Position numbers and translations under genes: made by a program
Part shown: positions 34,895 to 46,477 of the stretch, in pieces
Layout: the number at the start of each line of letters is the position of its first letter
How positions within the stretch are numbered: the first letter of the stretch is position 1
Notes under the pieces: generated by a model
What the model was told of the DNA's origin: nothing
The model's database searches: none
What the model saw: the letters and a program-made list of their open reading frames with translations, nothing else
NCBI GenBank assembly: GCA_035048495.1
Contig: CM068553.1
Location: forward strand, 6,875,259-6,939,258
Direction of reading: 5' to 3'
Length of the DNA: 64,000 nt
DNA from: Euptelea pleiosperma
Taxonomy: Eukaryota; Streptophyta; Magnoliopsida; Ranunculales; Eupteleaceae

Positions 34895-35260
34895 AAGAGA
34901 CGCGGAGCGAAGCCGATCACAGCCCACAATATAAACCACGTGGCACACTCTTAATGGATGCTGACCGTATGGATGTTTGGCCAATCATTAGGTGGGCCTA
35001 CAAACCAAAAATAAACCTGATCCGTGATTTCTAAGCGTTGGATTGAAGTTATTTTCATGGGTTGATTTTAGCCGTAGGAATTTGAGCATTATTGAGCGTT
35101 ATTTGGGTACAATGATCCAAAGGTTGTAAACACTAATCAGGATGATTTTTGGTTTGCAAGTCCACCGAGGGACTAGCCAAACATCCTTACGGTCAGTGCC
35201 TTCAAAGAATGTGCCACGTAGTTTATATTGTGGGCTTCGATCGGCTTCGCTGATGTAACA
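34895..35260. mobile_element. Foldback element, CCTAGG/G-box family
   Basis: The left arm has AGCGAAGCCGATCACAGCCC then AAACCACGTGGCACACTCTT. The right arm has AATGTGCCACGTAGTTTATA then GGGCTTCGATCGGCTTCGCT. The arms are about 150 bp and the centre carries the GAGCATTATTGAGCG word. Confidence 0.82.
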
Positions 35261-35329
35261 AGCTGTAGCCTAATCCAAAAGCGTTAGCACCCTTTTTGTT
35301 ACTGACCGCATGGATGTTTTGCCCATGAT

Positions 35330-35520
35330 TTAAAAACGGCCTTATAACAAAATTAAGGGCCGTTACAACGGATTCATACCTGTTACGCCAAGAACATAAC
35401 AGTCGTTATTTTCAACATGTTAATTTTTTAGCCTTAAACAGTGCATGACATAACGGGGGAGGTCCAAATCCATTATAATGGCTGTTATTTTCGTTGTAAT
35501 GGCCATTTTTCAAACCATGG
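35330..35520. mobile_element. ATAACGG subtype of the TTTAAACGG MITE family
   Basis: It begins CATGATTTAAAAACGGCC and ends CAAACCATGG, with GGCCGTTACAACGG and GTTATTTTC words between. It directly abuts a second, truncated member that starts CAAGGTTTAATGGAGACCG. No duplication was confirmed. Confidence 0.5.
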
Positions 35521-35527
35521 TTTATAC

Positions 35528-35901
35528 CAAGGTTTAATGGAGACCGTTTTAACGGTGAAACGGACTGGGGGCATTACCCTTTAAACGGATTGAAACGGTC
35601 AGGGGCAAAAATGGGAAAAAATAGAATTTAACGGAGTTAAACGGATTTTAACGGTTTTAACAGATTTTAATGGAAAAAGTGGCGCTGAAATTCAAATTTT
35701 AAAATTTGAAAATTAAAAAAAAATGAAATTTAATGGATTTTAACTGAATAAAACGGATTTAACACCATTTTTTTCACAAAATTTTTTAAAATTAAACGGC
35801 TGTTTAAATGATTTTAACGGTCGTTAAAACAAAAAAAAAATAGTTATTTTTTTTTAAACCGATAAAACGTGTTTAAACAGTTTTAACGGGAATGGGCTCT
35901 T
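35528..35901 (+). mobile_element. Truncated TTTAAACGG-family MITE, copy 3
   Basis: The left end CAAGGTTTAATGG and the internal TTAACGG words are present. The right end is missing where the foldback at 35902 begins, so it was truncated by or before that insertion. Confidence 0.6.
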
Positions 35902-36290
35902 AGGAGTAAAATTTGGCTGATCGGGGCTGGTCACTGACTGCCCACACACAACATGAACAGTGTGGCACATTTTAGAGGACATTAACGTATGGATGGTTGG
36001 CCAATCTCTAGGTGGACTTACAAAAAAAAATCAGCCTGATTAATGATTTCAAACATTCGATCTTGTACCCAAATAAAAGTCGATAATGTTCAAATTCCAA
36101 CGATTAAAATCAACCCATGAAAATGGCTCCAATCCAACACTTAGAAATTACTAATCAGGTTGATTTTTAGTTTGTATGTCAACTTGGGGATTGGCCAAAC
36201 ATCCATAGGGTTAGTGTCCTCTAAAACTGTGCCACATGGTTCATATTGTAGGCAGTTAGTAACCATCGCCAGTCAGCCAAGTTTTATAGA
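35902..36290. mobile_element. Foldback element, CCTAGG/G-box family
   Basis: The left end is AGTAAAATTTGGCTGATCGG; the right end is the inverse, CCAGTCAGCCAAGTTTTATA. Inner arms carry CCAATCTCTAGGTGGAC and GGGGATTGGCCAAACATCC. Confidence 0.78.
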
Positions 36291-37454
36291 GAGATCTCTT
36301 TTTTGGGGTAAAAAAACAAGAACATAATGACTTGCATTATATGAATTTGATATGTACCAATAGCAGTGCTATTTTTTACTTCAGTTGAAAAAAGGTGTGG
36401 AAATCTAAGAAAAATCACAAAACCACACCATACTATGTAGTGTACGTGTGGTTTATATAGACTCATCCGGCAATGTCGGCTAGCCTAGGTGTGGACACTA
36501 ACTTTCTCGTCGAGTGCCACGTGATTGTGGAGGGAGTGGCCGAAGCACTATCCAAATGATGGCTCAAAATATGGATTGAGTCGGACCCCGAGGTTGCCAC
36601 AAAAGCCTTCCTTAAAGCAATATCCCTTAGAGGGCGCGATCAAAATGAGAATCCTTAATTTCAAGATTTGAGAGTGTTCGCTATGGCAACATCCTGGAGA
36701 TAAGTCAATTTCGGGGCTAACCAATGTCCCAACTTTGGTACCACTATACAAATTAACTCTCGACTTTGGTGGGTTGGGAGACCACCCTTCCTCAAATCGA
36801 TTGAAGACCCATCTAGGCCCCCTGATGAGTTTTCGTTGATCTCTTCCATCTTTCATATATTTCTCTTTACCTTTTCCTTTTGGTCTATTTGACCCACTCT
36901 CTGTAATTTATTTTCTTCAATTTTAATCAATTACCTCACTTAGCAAAAACAAACTCAGCTACTGTGTCGAAACCGTGTTGTATGTGCGAGAAGGCTTTGG
37001 GTAAGCGCGCACAACCCTAAGACTAGTCCCATCACCAGTGTGTGTGGGAATACTTGCGTTATCAAAAAAAAAAAATAATTGAGGATGCATTGCACCCATA
37101 ATCTTCATGGTGCATGATAATATATCTTATTTTTATGTGAAATAGACGTGTCGGTTGGAGATGAAAGGGCAATTGGGTCAATTTACACCAAAATCCCGTG
37201 AGATTTCAGGTGTTCTAAATGGGCCTCCATGCCTGGTTGGGTGGCAAAAGCTCCAACTCCGAGAGGAGCGGCTAACTGTTAGGCTAATCAATGTGAACGG
37301 GGTGGCGGTAGCAAAGGAAGAGTGGAGCAGACGAGACTCGAAGATTGAACCTCTCCCGTCTCTACAATCTATATCAACCCTCTCATGTGGTAGTTATGGC
37401 TCCAGGCTCCAACTCAACCTCAGCCTTCTAGGGTCCCAAGTCCCAACAAGAACC
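36291..37454. other. Gene-free interval
   Basis: A minus-strand frame at 36548-36856 and its neighbours match no family. Stretches such as GCGAGAAGGCTTTGGGTAAGC near 36984 look like degenerate retroelement DNA. No terminal structure was found. Confidence 0.35.
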
Positions 37455-37690
37455 TGCCACTTGGTGCACTCTTTCAGCCCCACTGACTCATCAATTAATG
37501 ACCCATCTCTTGGTGGACTTACACATCAACTTGATTGGTGATTTTTAGCCATTGGATTCAATTGAATTTTGACTACTTAGATTGAATGGCAAGAGATCAC
37601 CAATCAGGCTAATATTTGGTACTTAGGCCCCACCAAGTGCTGGTTAAATCATTCATGGGTCAATGGGCTCAAAAGAGTGTATCAGCGGCG
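37455..37690. mobile_element. Foldback element, GGCCCACT-type family
   Basis: The left arm has CTGCCACTTGGTGCACTC and TCTTGGTGGACTTACAC. The right arm has GAGATCACCAATCAGGC, GGCCCCACCAAG and GGGCTCAAAAGAGTG. This matches the element at 13938-14245. Confidence 0.7.
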
Positions 37691-39327
37691 TGTTTTTATG
37701 AGATTTTTATTTTTGAAGCCGCGGGATTTTTGAAGCAGTTATCATGCACCAATGATCGAACGCTACATATACTGATGTTTACTTTTTAAAACCAAAGTCT
37801 AAACTATGGGTATATGTTTAAAACTAGTAGGTGCCCCATGCCCACGGCACTCCTCGACAAAGCGTTTGTCAAAATTGGGTGTGAGTGGCTGAGATTCACC
37901 GTTCAAAACAGGAATGGTTTTGGACCATTCTTAATTTTGAAAACGGTTCAAAAACTATTCCAAAATTTTATATTTTATTTTAAAAAATGCACAACTTAAT
38001 TTAATTTTGAATATACGATGTACCGACTGCGTCGTTTTTCTGAAATGTTAAAAAAAAAAAAAAAGATGATATACTGAGCTGCACCTCTCAGTATAAATTA
38101 GATATTTATCAATGGGCCAGGCTGGTCTTTATTGAGTGTTAACCTGGCCCAGCTCTTATTTAGAAGGGTCTTAGATATTTGGGCCTAGCCCAGCCATAAG
38201 GACTTAGAAGTAAATAGAACCTTCTTTTTTAAGGCTGTCAAAGGGCCGAGTAGGGTCAGACCTATTTGACACCCCCTAACAATAACAAATCTTCAATGCT
38301 GAACCAATTTTGATTGGGTGTTACACAGGATACAGTTTTTATGCTACTATCCCTCCGAATTGTCAATCTCTTTGATGGGCAGTGGCAAAATCTTTGCATT
38401 GAACGATCACATAACGGTATAACATACACCTAAAACTTATAGACGGCTAGGATTTGGGGCTATGGTCTGTCCATATTGTGAAAGGTAGGACCCATCCATT
38501 GAAGACCATCTATATAACAAAACATGGAAGTTGTCTCCCCCTCTTATCTGGCTTCAGAAAGGATGGCCGAGATCTTATATATCCCCCAATTGGACGGCGG
38601 ATCTCAGCCACTCACACCTGATTTTGGCGAATGCTTTATTAGGGAGTGCCGGGGGCGCGGGCCACCCACTAGTAGTTTATAGGAGAAGGGTCCTTCCTAT
38701 TTGTGCGATACAAGCGCAGCACACGACAGGAACGTGTGACCAGCAACTCATGGATCCAATCCCTTCATTTGGGGGCCCACATTTAAGTTAACATCAGACC
38801 GATGGCCCTCAGGAGCAAGTCTGAGGCATAGGATGAAAAGAAGCCCTTCTTTCAACCTTTTCCCCTCTTCTTGGATAACTATATCTAAAGAAGCAAAATA
38901 AATAAAAAAGAAAGAACTGATCAAATGATCCTAACCATCCAAATATCGTATTTGCTTGGATAATTGCAGAAAACGACAACAGGTCCAAACAATAGTCTGA
39001 TAGATTGACGCTTACGATTCATTCCACGAGGTCAACGCTTTACCAACAAACTCCAGCTATGACCGATCAAATAGTGGGTCCTCCAAGAAGGCTTCTTCAC
39101 ATCTGATTGGGCCTTGGTAAAATAAAGGAAAGGAGTGGGCCTAGGTGTGGTACTTTCTGGTGGGATGTGATCGTGTGAGGAAGGCAATGATAGCCACGTG
39201 GCGAACTTGGTGAGTAGCTTGCAAGCAACAGAACCACTCACTCGAACTGTTCCAACCAACCAAATCCACCTTAACATGACGCATTTTAATTGGAGAGGTG
39301 GTGATGCATGGATGACTCTCACACTCG
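37691..39327. other. Gene-free interval
   Basis: Low-complexity and AT-rich stretches alternate with short open frames that have no domain. Nothing beyond weak foldback-arm words, such as CACGTGGCGAAC near 39195, was recognised. Confidence 0.4.
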
Positions 39328-39729
39328 AGTAAAACTTTGATGACAAGGAGCTGTCATCAAGGCCGATGACAGCGGAAAATATGGGCCACGTTTCACACTC
39401 TCGGAGGAGTCTCACTGTATGGATGTTTAGCCAATCCCTAGGTGGACCTACAAGCCAAAAATCAGCTTGATTAGTGATTTCAAACCTTTGGATTTTTTTA
39501 CCTCAAATAATGGTAAAAAAATGCTCAAATTCCCACTGTTAAAATCAACCCATGCAAATAATTCCAATCCAACGCCTAGAAATCACTAACCGAGCTGATT
39601 TTTGGATTATGGATACACCTAGGGATTTCCAAACATCCATACAGCCAGAGTCCTCTAAGAGTATGCCACGTAGCTCATATTACGCGCTATTATCGGCCTC
39701 GATGACAGAACTGTCATCAAAGTTTTTCT
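39328..39729. mobile_element. Foldback element with AGTAAAACTTTGATGACA termini
   Basis: The left end is AGTAAAACTTTGATGACAAG with CTGTCATCAAGGCCGATGAC. The right end is the inverse CGGCCTCGATGACAG to CTGTCATCAAAGTTTTTCT. Inner arms have CCTAGGTGGACCTAC and CACCTAGGGATTTCC. It has the same termini as the copy at 56561-56885. Confidence 0.85.
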
Positions 39730-41240
39730 CCACGCACTCCTGCTCTCCATCCTCTCCCCCTTCCCTCTCACCCACTCCACGCGGAACCCACTATCACACG
39801 CGACCTCTACTTGTAACGGACAACCGACGTGTTTTTCCAGCTAAAAATTCTTTCGAATGACCAAAATACCCTCATAAAATGTAGGAGTTTTGAAGTTTGT
39901 TTTTGTTGGGGGAATTTTATTTACACCCCACAAATTATGAAAACACCCCGACTAAAACTCCCCGACCGTCTCCGATGACTGCCTATAATTAGAGCCACGT
40001 GGCCAACATATATGATGCAGCAGCTTGTAAGATAAAAAGCTGAAAAGGAGAGATGGGGAATCCCGACCTTTTCATTTTTTTACTTTGTGTCATTTCTCAA
40101 AGGAGCATTGAGTAATCAAATTCCCTATAAAGACTACTTTTAATTACTACTAACTTTATGTAAAATATTTGAATTTTGAAACCGTGTGGACCCAACGCAC
40201 CTAAAATAATGTTGATAATGCATACACGTACACATACCTGATGTGGGTAGTGGGTACCCACATCAAATTATAACAAACCTGACTAGACCACAACCATTTG
40301 ATTTATTCCATAGTATATCAGATGGTCAAAGTCATCAAATCATGTTGGTCTTTTCACCTAGTACAATTAGGGCCCGTTTGGCACATGAGAAAAAGAATTC
40401 CAATGGCGAATATTTAGCCAGACGAATAATATCTTGACTAAATATTTGTGCATATCAATATTTAGAGGACACTGAGTGTATAGATGTTTGGCCAATCTCT
40501 ATGTGGCCCTACAAACCAAAAATCGATCTGATTAGTGATTTCCAATCGTTGGATTGGAGCCAATTTCAGGGTTTGATTTAACCGTGGGAATTTGAGCATT
40601 ATCGACCATTATTTGGGGTACAAGATCGAAAGGTTTGAAATCACTGTTCAGGCTGATTTTTGGTTTGTAGGTCTACCTAAGGATTGGCCAAACATTCATC
40701 GGTCAATGCCCTCTAAAAATATGCCACGTGTCTCATTTTATGGGTGGTCAGTGATGGTCACCAGTCGGTCAAGTTTAGAGAGATCTCTCTTTTTGGGGTG
40801 TGCCTCGACTAGGAGTCCACTGGGATAGGAAATGGGGTGTGAAAATATTGGCTCCCAAATATTAACGCCCAGAAATTATTTTCCAGCCGGGGTGGCCTGC
40901 CAAACAGACCCTGAGAGTAGAAATTGATTGGATGGTTTTGATGGACGGACCCCATGAATTATCACGCACCCTTCCATGCTCCATGCATAAACCCAAAAAA
41001 AAAAAAAAAAAAAGTTAGGGGCATAATGGACATTTGATCTTACTTTCTTTTTCGTATCCATTTTAACTTCAATTTTACCGTAGCAGAGTGTGTGACGGTC
41101 TCAGATATTCCACTTCATCCGAGTTCTTCTCTGTCTCTCTCTCGATAACATTAAAAGACTTCACCGACTCCTTAAAAGCCACTCTTCTTCTGCACTCTCT
41201 GTCTCTGATCTTTAAAAATAAACTAACCCAACGATATCTT
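39730..41240. other. Gene-free interval with one foldback; promoter side of the rhomboid gene
   Basis: A foldback copy spans about 40440-40800, with GCCAATCTCTATGTGGCCC on the left, GTCTACCTAAGGATTGGCC on the right and a centre with GAGCATTATCGACC. It ends at an AGAGAGATCTCTCT palindrome also seen at 36285-36300. The last 150 bp before the rhomboid start contain pyrimidine-rich leader-like sequence. Confidence 0.5.
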
Positions 41241-41252
41241 TGTTTCTCAAGA

Positions 41253-44200
41253 ATGAGACAGAGAGAGATGGCGAGCGAAGATCTGGAGAGTAGAGGAGGA
41301 GGAGGAGCGAAGAACAGAGAGAACAACAACTATGCATACACGTCTTCTGCTTATTATCAGGAGAGTTCGGAGAGAGTATGGACTTCATGGTTGATCCCTA
41401 TGTTTGTAGTTGCCAACGTGGCTTTGTTCGTAGTGGCGATGTATATCAACAACTGCCCCAAGAACATACAGCGGTTCGAAGGCAAGTGTGTTGCAAAGTT
41501 TCTCGGCAGGCTTTCTTTCCAGCCCCTCAGAGAGAATCCCCTTTTTGGTCCCTCTTCGTCCACGTAAATATTCTTCAATACCCATTTCTCAGTTTCTCTT
41601 ATTTCTTCTGGTTTTGATTCTTTTGGGGCTTATTTCATGAATTTGGGTTTCTGGGTTTTTAATGTTTTTTGTGTTTTTTGTTGTTTAGATATTTGGAGTA
41701 GAAATTTGGTGGGATTTGGTGAGATGGGTTGATTTTAATTGGGTTTGTTCTTATTCGTGAAATTGTTTTTATGTGATTTTCATGCTGTAATTCTGTTTGG
41801 TTTGATTTTATTTGGCCATGTGAATGATGTTGAATTTGTTCGGGGGGGACAGAAAATTGTTAAAATTTAAAGTATTGGGACTCAACATGAAGGGTAAGCC
41901 TCCTTTGTATGAGAGCCCAGACTCTTAAATGGTCTGAGGTTTTTAATCTTTCTCTTTTGGAAAGAAAGAAGTCCCTTCTTTTGGCACAATTGCATATGAA
42001 CATAACGGGTCCTCTAGAAAGCCATGTGAGTATCAGTGGTTCGGGAGGACATCCTATTAGGTTCTTCTTGCAACCTAATTGATGCGCCATGGCCAATGGG
42101 TCAGAGGCTGTAAATTAAGAATATAAACAGATCTTCCTAGGTTTGTTTATGTTTTTTGCAATCTGAGGAGAATCCTCAGATCAATGTAATTGGTAGAGAA
42201 ATTAGTTCATTCGGAAGGGATCATAGGTTGGTGAAAGTTTGTCCTGCTTTTATATAACCATAAAAGATATATGATCATCCTATGAGCTGTTAAGTGGGAA
42301 TCATGATTTCTTGCAGAAAAGTCATTTTGGAATTTAATAATATGCTTAGCTTTGAGAAGGAAAATGTGAATTATCCATCAGCCATGTCTGTGCATCTTTG
42401 CATATATATAAGCATAGGCAGTGGTGGAGCCAGGGGGTCGACCCTCAACTTTGAATGTTTGGCCCATCCCTAGGTGGACCTACAGACCAAAAATCCGCCT
42501 TAATAGTGATTTCTAATCTTTGGATCTGAGTACTCCAAATAGTGCTCAAATCCAATGGTTAAAAATATTCCCATGAAAAAGACTCCAATCCAGTGGTTTG
42601 AAATCACTAATCAGGTTAATTTCTGGTCTGTAGGTCCACCTAGGGATGGGCCAAACATTCAAAGTTGTGGGAATATATGATTTATGGTTTTGGGTATGCA
42701 CTTTGATGGACCTACATTCTTAGGGCATTTATATGATTTTGGGTTTGCACTTTGCATCTTAACTGGCAACTTTGTATCAATTCATCTGGGAGTTCTTCAT
42801 TATTCAGTGCTTTAAATTATAAGATCCAGACTCCCAATGACATCAATTTCTGCTAATGTACTTAAATTCATTTGGTACCGAGAGCATAGTTTGACAGTTA
42901 GGGCCTTTTATTGAGGCTCGCTCTTAGTTGTCTTGGGCATGTAGGTTGCCGAACCAAGTCTAGATTCTAGACTCAGAAAACTCAATTGCACAAAATACAG
43001 GGTTTTGATTCAAAGCATAGCAGATTGATACACACACATTTAAAGTCACGAGGTTCTAGAATTCCACTGTTTATGCTTGAATTGAGTTATTTGTCTACAA
43101 GAAAGTGTGTATGCTTCTTGGTAATACTATCTTTCTCTGGACAGAGATGGGCAGTTTATATGTGCTTTTTATCTTTAAGCGAAATTGATTGTGTTTTTAT
43201 GCCTAGCCAAAATCAGTAAATAAATAAGTGAAATTGCTTTTTTGGTTTCACTCTACATTCATAGATTGGAGAAGTTGGGAGCTCTCAAGTGGAACAAAGT
43301 GGTCCATAGGCATCAAGGATGGAGGCTTGTCACTTGTGTCTGGCTGCATGCTGGTCTTTTTCATCTGCTTGCAAACATGTTGAGCCTGGTCTTTATTGGG
43401 ATTCGCCTGGAACAACAATTTGGGTTTGGTAAACTTTTCTCTTTTCTCTACCTTTATGTTATGGTAATAATCTTTTAAACAGGCTTAATACTTTGTTTTT
43501 GGTATGATGTTTCAGTGCGGATTGGGATAATATACATGTTGTCAGGATTTGGTGGGAGTGTCCTCTCTTCCTTTTTCATTGGAAACAATATCTCTGTTGG
43601 TGCCTCTGGTGCTCTGTTTGGACTTCTTGGAGCAATGCTCTCAGAGCTTATTTCAAACTGGACTATATATACCAACAAGGTGAGAATTGCTAAGTGCTAA
43701 CCATGGTTTCCATAAACTGTTATAATGCGCGTAAACTTGACTACCCTTTTAACTGCTTTTACGACCTTCGTTTTTTTATTTTTTCAAAGTTTCAGGAAGT
43801 ATTGCTATTAAAACCCCGTTATTATGGTTGTTATTTAATTATTACGATATGAAAAAGTAACAGAAAAATAAAATGAAACTGAAAGAAGTTGAAAAATTCT
43901 TAAAATAGCCAGTATTCCTTTAGTTGGTTGTTTTAACATTTTGTAAATGTTAATTAATTATATCTCAAGAGGACATAATGGCTAGGGTTGTTACATTAAA
44001 TAACATTAATGTCTGTCACAGCAACCATGATTGGATTTTTTGTTCATGGTTTTTTTTTTTTTTTTTATATGTCCTTTCTTTTTCCTTATAGGCTGCAGCA
44101 CTATTGACACTTTTGATCATCATCGCCATCAACTTGGCTGTCGGAATTCTGCCTCATGTCGATAATTTTGCCCATATTGGAGGATTCCTGACGGGTTTTC

Positions 44201-44539
44201 TTCTAGGCTTTGTGTTGTTGCTCCGACCCCAATTTAGGTGGATGGAGCGCCGTAATCTTCCAGCTGACGTTCGTGTCAAATCCAAATACAAGGCATACCA
44301 ATACGTATTGTGGATCGTCGCACTGGTTTTGCTGATTGTTGGGTAAGCATTACCATTCACATTAGTCATGTAATTGTGTCTCAGAGGATATTAACTTCCC
44401 TTTCTACTTTTCTGGCAAACTGAGCAGATTTGCATTGGGGCTGGTGATGCTGTTCCGAGGAGAAAACGGCAATGATCACTGCCACTGGTGTCATTACCTG
44501 AGCTGTGTCCCCACCTCAAGTTGGAACTGTGGGAATTGA
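41253..44539 (+). CDS. Rhomboid-family intramembrane serine protease
   Basis: Five exons with GT/AG borders and consistent phase: 41253-41563, 43265-43428, 43516-43679, 44092-44342 and 44428-44539, giving 333 aa. The N-terminus is cytosolic and Gly/Asn-rich, followed by a first membrane segment ([20 protein letters not shown]). The rhomboid core shows GWR at 122-124, the HxxxN pair H137/N141 in [12 protein letters not shown], the catalytic Ser189 in GASGALFG and the catalytic His241 in NFAHIGGF. Thus it should be active and not an iRhom. The C-terminus carries a Cys-rich tail ([18 protein letters not shown]), characteristic of plant RBL1-like proteins of the Golgi/secretory system. The start could equally be the in-frame ATG at 41268. 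Intron 1 carries a foldback at 42440-42670 and intron 3 an AT-rich MITE remnant. Confidence 0.93.
42440..42670. mobile_element. Foldback element in rhomboid intron 1
   Basis: The left end TTTGAATGTTTGGCCCATCC, with CTAGGTGGACCTACAG, is the near-perfect inverse of CTGTAGGTCCACCTAGGGAT and GGGCCAAACATTCAAA at the right. It is about 230 bp and the arms exceed 90 bp. Confidence 0.88.
43700..44035. mobile_element. Degenerate ATAACGG-type MITE in rhomboid intron 3
   Basis: It starts ACCATGGTTTCCATAAAC and ends CAGCAACCATGATTGG, with TTATTATGGTTGTTATT inside. It resembles the ATAACGG subtype seen at 1905-2060 and 35330-35520, but no duplication is certain. Confidence 0.4.
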
Positions 44540-44899
44540 TTGAAGGGAGCTTCTTCCATTTTTTAATCTTATGTGGCGTCTGATCTTTTTTTTTCCCCTT
44601 ATGTGGGTTGCTTTCACTCTGTACATGCATGGTTAATAGTTTTAAGAAAATGGGTTTCTCAATTCACACGGAATTTCTTCCCGTCATACATACGTACTAT
44701 GGAGGTGTATTTGTTGAAAACTTAGTCATTCTTTATTATTACATCAGCTCTTTTGCTCTTATGGTGTTATTGTTGTTCTTGTACTTAGCTTTTATTACCC
44801 GCATTCTTCTGAGTAAATAATAAAAGGATCAAAGATAGCCCTAAGGAACCAGTTTTTTGGGTTCTAAATTTAGAAAAAAAAAGAAAAAATGATCAATAA
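44540..44899. other. 3-prime flank of the rhomboid gene and tRNA terminator
   Basis: The first part is the likely 3-prime UTR of the rhomboid gene. At 44872-44888, read on the minus strand, T-runs lie just past the tRNA and would serve as the RNA polymerase III terminator. Confidence 0.5.
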
Positions 44900-44973
44900 T
44901 GGCATCGCCCGGACTCGAACCGGAGACCTTCAGTGTGTTAGACTGACGTGATAACCAACTACACCACGACACC
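44900..44973 (-). tRNA. tRNA-Val (anticodon AAC)
   Basis: On the minus strand the 74-base gene starts GGTGTCGTGGTGTAGTTGG and ends GGGCGATGCCA. The anticodon stem TCAGT/ACTGA encloses the loop CTAACAC, giving anticodon AAC (Val). The T arm has TTCGAGT closed by TCCGG/CCGGG. The acceptor pairs GGTGTCG with CGATGCC, including two G-T wobbles. No CCA is encoded and there is no intron, as is usual for a plant nuclear tRNA gene. T-runs follow downstream. Confidence 0.95.
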
Positions 44974-46477
44974 TTGTTGTAGGCTCCCTTGTTGATCAAG
45001 GAATAACAATATTCAGAGGGGAAACAAGAAGCAAATAGAAATACCATCCATATCCGGAGGGACTTTAATTGACAATCGCCCAGCTAGAATAGGCGGGGTA
45101 CCTTGTTCAAAAGGGCGCTCCATGGTAAATTTGATATATGGTTTTAAACTAGTACAAATTTAAGTCTACAACATAGTTAGCAATTCGGCATACGGCAAAG
45201 ATTCGGAACCGGAAAAGTTTAAAGTGTAATTTGGTTTCAGGATATAAAAATTCGGTCATTGTTGAAGTGTTACATTTGTTTAGCCTTAAAAAGCATGAAT
45301 TTAACCCATTTTATTTTATTTTACATGACTGTTTAATTTGTTTTTATCTTAAAAAAAAATGCAAAATTGTGTATTAAACGTGAATAATATGTGTTTTATT
45401 CGTTTAATCTTAAAATTCGTGATTTTTTTTTCGATTTATATGGTCGTATTAAACATTTCTAAAAAAACAATAAATTCGTGTATTAAACGCTAATAATATT
45501 TGAATTTACTAACTAGGATCTACAAGTAGAAACAACCAGGAGCGAAAACGATAGATATATCTACCAATGAGAAACTCAAAATGGCTTTGAAAATGAATCC
45601 AGGCAAAAAGGGTACCAAAGCACTAGCTTGAAAGAAACTCTATTGGGTTCACTCCTAACTCAGGAGCTCTGCTTGTCAACAACCATGAGGAAGTTGAAAA
45701 ACCTTAAAAATTTAATCAAAATGAGTTAAAACTCACATGCGACCTCAAAATCAATGGCAAGCCAAGAGCCAATTGGGTTCATCTTCTTCTTTAATTTCCT
45801 AAATAAAAAAACTTACATTAATCCCCTAGAGGATTATCAAAAGGAGACCATTTTGACAAAATAATATGCAGACATTCTTGACTATAAGCTTTGTGCTCCC
45901 CATCTGCCATCCAATCTTAAGCCCTTTGTGCATGGCCCAATGCTCAGCCACAGTAATCGTTGAGCCAGCAATGTTGCAAGAGATTTGAGGGAGACTTCGA
46001 CAGCATCCACATGGAAATGAATGGTTCTCTGCGTCCCCATGGAAAATCCAATAATCAAGGGACTGATGACAAGCTTGCTGTGTAATACAAGATAATGCAA
46101 TCCCTTGTTATCAAGAACACCAAGAATTTCTAGCTTTCCAAGGAATTTTGAGGAAGAATAAGAAGGAAAGAGATTGTTTTTGCTTAGACAAACTGAAACC
46201 CTTTTTACACTCAAAATTTAACCCCCCAACGAGGTTACCCCTTGCAATAAATACATGCCATCCAAGAAAAATTCAACTCTTTCCCCCCTTAAAGACCTCC
46301 CTGAATTCCCCCCTACATCTTCTCATAAAAAATAAACAAAAAGGAGGGAAAAGAATGAAGAAAACTGCATTTTTTTATGCGTGATGATGACTTCTTGGCT
46401 TTAAAGCAGAGAAAAAAAATGCTAAATAATATTACGAAGAGCAAAAGGCTAGGTTAGTGGGAGGCTGATGGTAGTTT
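44974..46477. other. Gene-free interval between tRNA-Val and QUA3
   Basis: AT-rich sequence. At 45350-45510 there are repeated TATTAAACG and GAATAATAT words. The frame at 45882-46214 has no recognisable domain. The end next to 46477 is the 3-prime UTR of the methyltransferase gene. Confidence 0.4.

Noticed and set aside
36548..36856. 102-codon minus-strand frame (MKDGRDQRKL-like), considered as a retroelement gag fragment
   Set aside because: No zinc knuckle or other gag/pol motif is present, and no LTR could be linked to it.
41088..41252. Upstream in-frame extension of the rhomboid protein
   Set aside because: It would begin at a GTG in the pyrimidine-rich leader; the first in-frame ATG is at 41253 and the homologous N-terminus starts there or at 41268.
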